The notes beneath the pieces were generated by a model. It made no database searches. It had not been told where the DNA came from and was given only the letters and a program-made list of their open reading frames with translations. Position numbers and translations under genes: made by a program. 8,996 nt of DNA from Verrucomicrobiales bacterium (GTDB lineage Bacteria > Verrucomicrobiota > Verrucomicrobiia > Verrucomicrobiales > DEV007): positions 1 to 8,996 of the forward strand of contig JACETS010000101.1 of NCBI GenBank assembly GCA_013911195.1, written 5' to 3'. Positions 6,656 to 8,996 of this stretch are shown here, in pieces; position 1 is the stretch's first letter; every line of letters begins with the position of its first letter.

Positions 6656-7210
6656 ATGAAAGACTCATCATCTTCTGGCCCACGAAAAGGCAGAAGTCGT
6701 AATTACAACAATAAAAACAGAAACAATAACCGCAGGCACATTAAACAGAAAGTACCAAGAAGAGCCAAAAAGAAATCTATTCTTAAACGAATACTAGAAT
6801 TGTTCGGGATAGGAAAAACCAAGCCGAAAAAGAATTCATCGAAAAAAAATCCAAGAAATAGAAAAACTCCGCAGAATTCAAGAAACTCTAGAAAAAAACC
6901 AATCAGAGCAAATAAATCACAAAGGACTCCAGAAAAAACTCCAGTCACATCAGGCAGACTTTATGTTGGAAATTTACCTTACAAAACAACCGACGAAGAG
7001 CTCAAGGAATTGTTCAATCAAGCCGGTGAGGTTATAAGCGCTGAAGTCGTTAGACATCGAAGAAATAATCGCTCCAAAGGATATGCATTTGTAGAAATGG
7101 CAAATGTAGAGATCGCTCAAAAAGCGGCAACACAAATGCATGAATATTCTTATCTAGAGAGAAGGCTTATTGTCAACGGTGCCAAAAGCGCTGGCCGTGA
7201 AGATAATTAA
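6656..7210 (+). CDS. RRM-type RNA-binding protein with long basic low-complexity N-terminus
   Basis: This 184-residue protein ends in a single RNA recognition motif (about 101-176). RNP2 is LYVGNL (102-107) and RNP1 is KGYAFVEM (141-148), with the aromatic residues at Y103, Y143 and F145 that normally stack on RNA bases. Residues 1-100 are rich in Lys, Arg, Asn, Ser and Pro and look disordered and strongly basic. They are interrupted by one hydrophobic-amphipathic island, SILKRILELFGIG (41-53). Small bacterial RRM proteins are known from cyanobacteria and other groups, often cold-regulated; a long basic extension is an addition to that plan. I recall similar extensions in Verrucomicrobiota. 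The RNA target is unknown. It is the first rightward gene, 27 bases before miaA. A run of eight A bases (6842-6849) lies in the linker coding sequence. There is no Shine-Dalgarno before the ATG. Confidence 0.88.
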   Translation: MKDSSSSGPRKGRSRNYNNKNRNNNRRHIKQKVPRRAKKKSILKRILELFGIGKTKPKKNSSKKNPRNRKTPQNSRNSRKKPIRANKSQRTPEKTPVTSGRLYVGNLPYKTTDEELKELFNQAGEVISAEVVRHRRNNRSKGYAFVEMANVEIAQKAATQMHEYSYLERRLIVNGAKSAGREDN

Positions 7211-7219
7211 ACTTTTTGA

Positions 7220-7225
7220 TATAAT
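7220..7225 (+). promoter_or_regulatory. Possible -10 box (TATAAT) just before miaA
   Basis: A perfect TATAAT lies in the 27-base gap between the RRM gene and miaA, ending 12 bases before the miaA ATG. If used, the transcript would have a leader of about five or six bases, close to leaderless. The -35 position reads GTGAAG, which is poor, so this may be chance in AT-rich DNA. Confidence 0.2.
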
Positions 7226-7237
7226 TCATTTAAAAAA

Positions 7238-8146
7238 ATGCGGTCACTTTACTTGGTGGGCCCAACAGGATCAGGGAAAAGCTCTCTAGCGTCACTCATT
7301 GCAAATGATTTAAATGGAGAAATCATCAATGGTGATGCATTCCAATTGTACAAAGGAATCGAAATAATAACCGCTTCACCAAATAAAAAAGAATTAAACC
7401 GTGCACCTCATCATCTTTACGGGATCCTTAACTTAGATGAGGAGTATAATGCTGGTAAATATTCAATAGCAGCAAAAGCAAAGATCAAGGAAATCAAAGA
7501 AAATAAAAAACTGCCGATAGTCACTGGTGGCAGTGGTCTGTATATTAAAAGTTTAACCCATGGTCTATTGGATTTTCCACCGGTTGACGAAAAGCTGAGA
7601 AAAAAATTAAACCAATTATCAATTGAAGAATTAACTCAAAAATTATTCAAATTTGATCCAGACGGCGCTCAAAATATAAATTTAAAAAACAAGCGCCACA
7701 TTATTAGAGCCTTAGAAATATCCATCCAATGTGGAAAGCCAATGTCGCAAATAAAAAAAGATTGGAAAAAGAAAAACCCAGTATTTACAGGCTTAATTAT
7801 AGAAAGGCCACGAGATGAACTTTATGAAAGAATAAATTCAAGGGTAATAAAAATGTTCAATTCAGGCGCAGTAGAGCAAATAGCACAATTACCAGAGAAT
7901 ATTTCTGAAACCGCCATCAAAGCCATAGGCATACGAGAAATAAAAGATTACTTAAATGGAAAAATGAGTCTAGATGAATCAATTTCAACTATCCAAAAAA
8001 TTTCTAGAAATTATGCAAAAAGACAAATCACATGGTTCAAAAGAGAAAGTGGATTTCAAAGAGTTTGCTTAAATGCAGATGAAGATACAGATTTAATATT
8101 AAAGAAAATATTAGGAACAATCAGTTCAATGAAAAATGTCATCTAA
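7238..8146 (+). CDS. miaA: tRNA dimethylallyltransferase
   Basis: This cytosolic enzyme transfers a dimethylallyl group to N6 of A37 in tRNAs that read UNN codons. The 302 residues match the usual bacterial length. The P-loop is GPTGSGKS (8-15) and the catalytic aspartate is D33 in INGDAFQLYKG. APHHLYG (56-62), YNAGKYS (70-76), TGGSGLYIKSL (96-106), RHIIRALE (153-160), AIKAIGIREI (226-235) and NYAKRQITWFKRE (258-270) complete the signature. The familiar GTAKP reads ITASP (44-48) here, which I take as lineage variation. The ATG follows a run of seven A bases and has no Shine-Dalgarno. Its last 11 bases overlap the start of aroB in another frame, so the two are probably co-translated. Confidence 0.96.
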   Translation: MRSLYLVGPTGSGKSSLASLIANDLNGEIINGDAFQLYKGIEIITASPNKKELNRAPHHLYGILNLDEEYNAGKYSIAAKAKIKEIKENKKLPIVTGGSGLYIKSLTHGLLDFPPVDEKLRKKLNQLSIEELTQKLFKFDPDGAQNINLKNKRHIIRALEISIQCGKPMSQIKKDWKKKNPVFTGLIIERPRDELYERINSRVIKMFNSGAVEQIAQLPENISETAIKAIGIREIKDYLNGKMSLDESISTIQKISRNYAKRQITWFKRESGFQRVCLNADEDTDLILKKILGTISSMKNVI

Positions 8147-8996
8147 TAAAATTTCAGCAAAAATTGACCTTAAAGATAATGCGTATGAAGTCATTGTCAG
8201 TAAAGGCATTTTAAACGATTGCGGCCATTACATATCTAATTTAGGAATCGGAAACAAGTGCGCAATTATAAGTGACTCAAATGTTGCTCCTCTTTATGCT
8301 TCTAAAGTTTCTGAATCGCTGGCTAACAATAATATAAAATCAGAATTAATCGTTGTTGATGCAGGAGAAAGTTCAAAGTCGCTAGAATCTGTAGAGAAAA
8401 TTTGTCGAAAAATGATTGAAACAGGACATGACCGTCATGTTTTTGTTATTGCGCTGGGCGGCGGAGTCATAGGTGATTTGGCCGGATTAGTGGCATCAGT
8501 TTTTTATAGAGGAGTTCCGTTTATTCAAATTCCGACAACAATAGTCTCTCAAGTTGATAGTGCGGTAGGAGGTAAAACAGGAGTGAACACTCCAGAGGGG
8601 AAAAACTTAATTGGTTCTTTCTACCATCCGAAGATTGTAATTACTGATACGCTTACTCTTTCCTCTTTACCAGAGAGAGAATTTAACGAAGGTTTTGCTG
8701 AAGTCATTAAGCATGCAGCGATCCGAGATAAATCAATGTTTGAAGATATAATGAGCGTTGAGGGGTATGAAAACCTTGATGAATTGATTCTCAGGAACGT
8801 TGAAATCAAAGCTCGTATAGTTGAGCAAGATGAAAAAGAATTAAGTGGCTTAAGAGCTCATTTAAATTACGGCCACACCATTGGTCATGCCATAGAAACC
8901 GCGGGTGGGTATGGTAAATTTTTACATGGAGAAGCGATTAGCTTAGGACTAATAGGGGCTAATAAAATATCTTCTCAAAAATCTAATTTATCAGAT
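8136..8996 (+). CDS. aroB: 3-dehydroquinate synthase, C-terminus cut by window edge
   Basis: This cytosolic, NAD+- and metal-dependent enzyme converts DAHP to 3-dehydroquinate, the second step of the shikimate pathway. The first 287 residues are open to the window end; the family is usually about 340-370 long. I see the NAD-binding GGGVIGDLAG (108-117), IPTTIVSQVDSAVGGKTGVN (132-151), EGKNLIG (154-160) and the metal ligands E189 (EGFAEVIKH), H247 (LNYGHTIGHAIE) and H264 (LHGEA). The chosen ATG at 8136 gives MSSNKISAKIDLKDNAYEVIV, a normal AroB beginning, and lies 11 bases inside the end of miaA in the +1 frame. An AGGA lies some 18 bases upstream, too far to be a normal Shine-Dalgarno, so coupling to miaA is likely. 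Confidence 0.96.
   Translation, partial: MSSNKISAKIDLKDNAYEVIVSKGILNDCGHYISNLGIGNKCAIISDSNVAPLYASKVSESLANNNIKSELIVVDAGESSKSLESVEKICRKMIETGHDRHVFVIALGGGVIGDLAGLVASVFYRGVPFIQIPTTIVSQVDSAVGGKTGVNTPEGKNLIGSFYHPKIVITDTLTLSSLPEREFNEGFAEVIKHAAIRDKSMFEDIMSVEGYENLDELILRNVEIKARIVEQDEKELSGLRAHLNYGHTIGHAIETAGGYGKFLHGEAISLGLIGANKISSQKSNLSD

Noticed and set aside
6703..6948. Minus-strand 81-codon open frame rich in Phe and Leu opposite the RRM gene
   Set aside because: It is the mirror of the Lys/Asn/Arg codon-rich linker on the plus strand, where AAA and AAG codons read as Phe/Leu. It has no recognisable domain.
8621..8809. Minus-strand 62-codon open frame
   Set aside because: It is antisense to the metal-binding part of aroB, whose motifs are intact.

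Overview
The window is a compact, AT-rich bacterial chromosome segment with nine protein genes and no mobile element, CRISPR array, tRNA or rRNA that I can recognise. The RRM protein with a long basic N-terminus, the CAAX-protease-like gene of the PEP-CTERM-associated type and the MiaA wording (NGDAFQLYKG, APHHLYG) suggest a low-GC, probably marine member of Verrucomicrobiota, perhaps Opitutae. This placement is an inference from protein style. I could not run a search.

Layout. Positions 1-6233 are all on the minus strand, in transcription order: a D-Ala-D-Ala carboxypeptidase/endopeptidase of family S11 (5229-6233), an Lrp/AsnC-type regulator (4705-5187), a class I/II aminotransferase (3506-4678), a CPBP membrane protease (2727-3506), glutamine-dependent NAD+ synthetase nadE (1098-2726) and hisC (start at 1002, cut by the left edge). 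The gaps are 41, 26, -1, 0 and 95 bases, so the block from the S11 peptidase to nadE looks like one transcription unit. hisC is separated from it by a short spacer with inverted repeats. A 422-base divergent gap (6234-6655) follows. To its right, on the plus strand, lie an RRM RNA-binding protein (6656-7210), miaA (7238-8146) and aroB (8136 to the right edge), also tightly packed, with miaA and aroB overlapping by 11 bases.

How the genes work together. Most are housekeeping: NAD synthesis, histidine synthesis, the shikimate pathway, tRNA modification and peptidoglycan trimming. The Lrp-like regulator lies directly upstream of the aminotransferase, which suggests local amino-acid-responsive control of it. 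The CPBP protease is translationally coupled to both neighbours (TAATG upstream, TAA directly followed by ATG downstream), but its role beside them is not obvious.

The least explained part is the divergent gap. It holds a cluster of palindromes built on CATTAA/TTAATG just upstream of the RRM gene, and a separate GC-richer patch enclosed by an 8-base inverted repeat. I saw no convincing previously undescribed multi-gene system. The gap and the RRM gene it leads into are the best candidates for something new. None of the nine start codons has a recognisable Shine-Dalgarno sequence.
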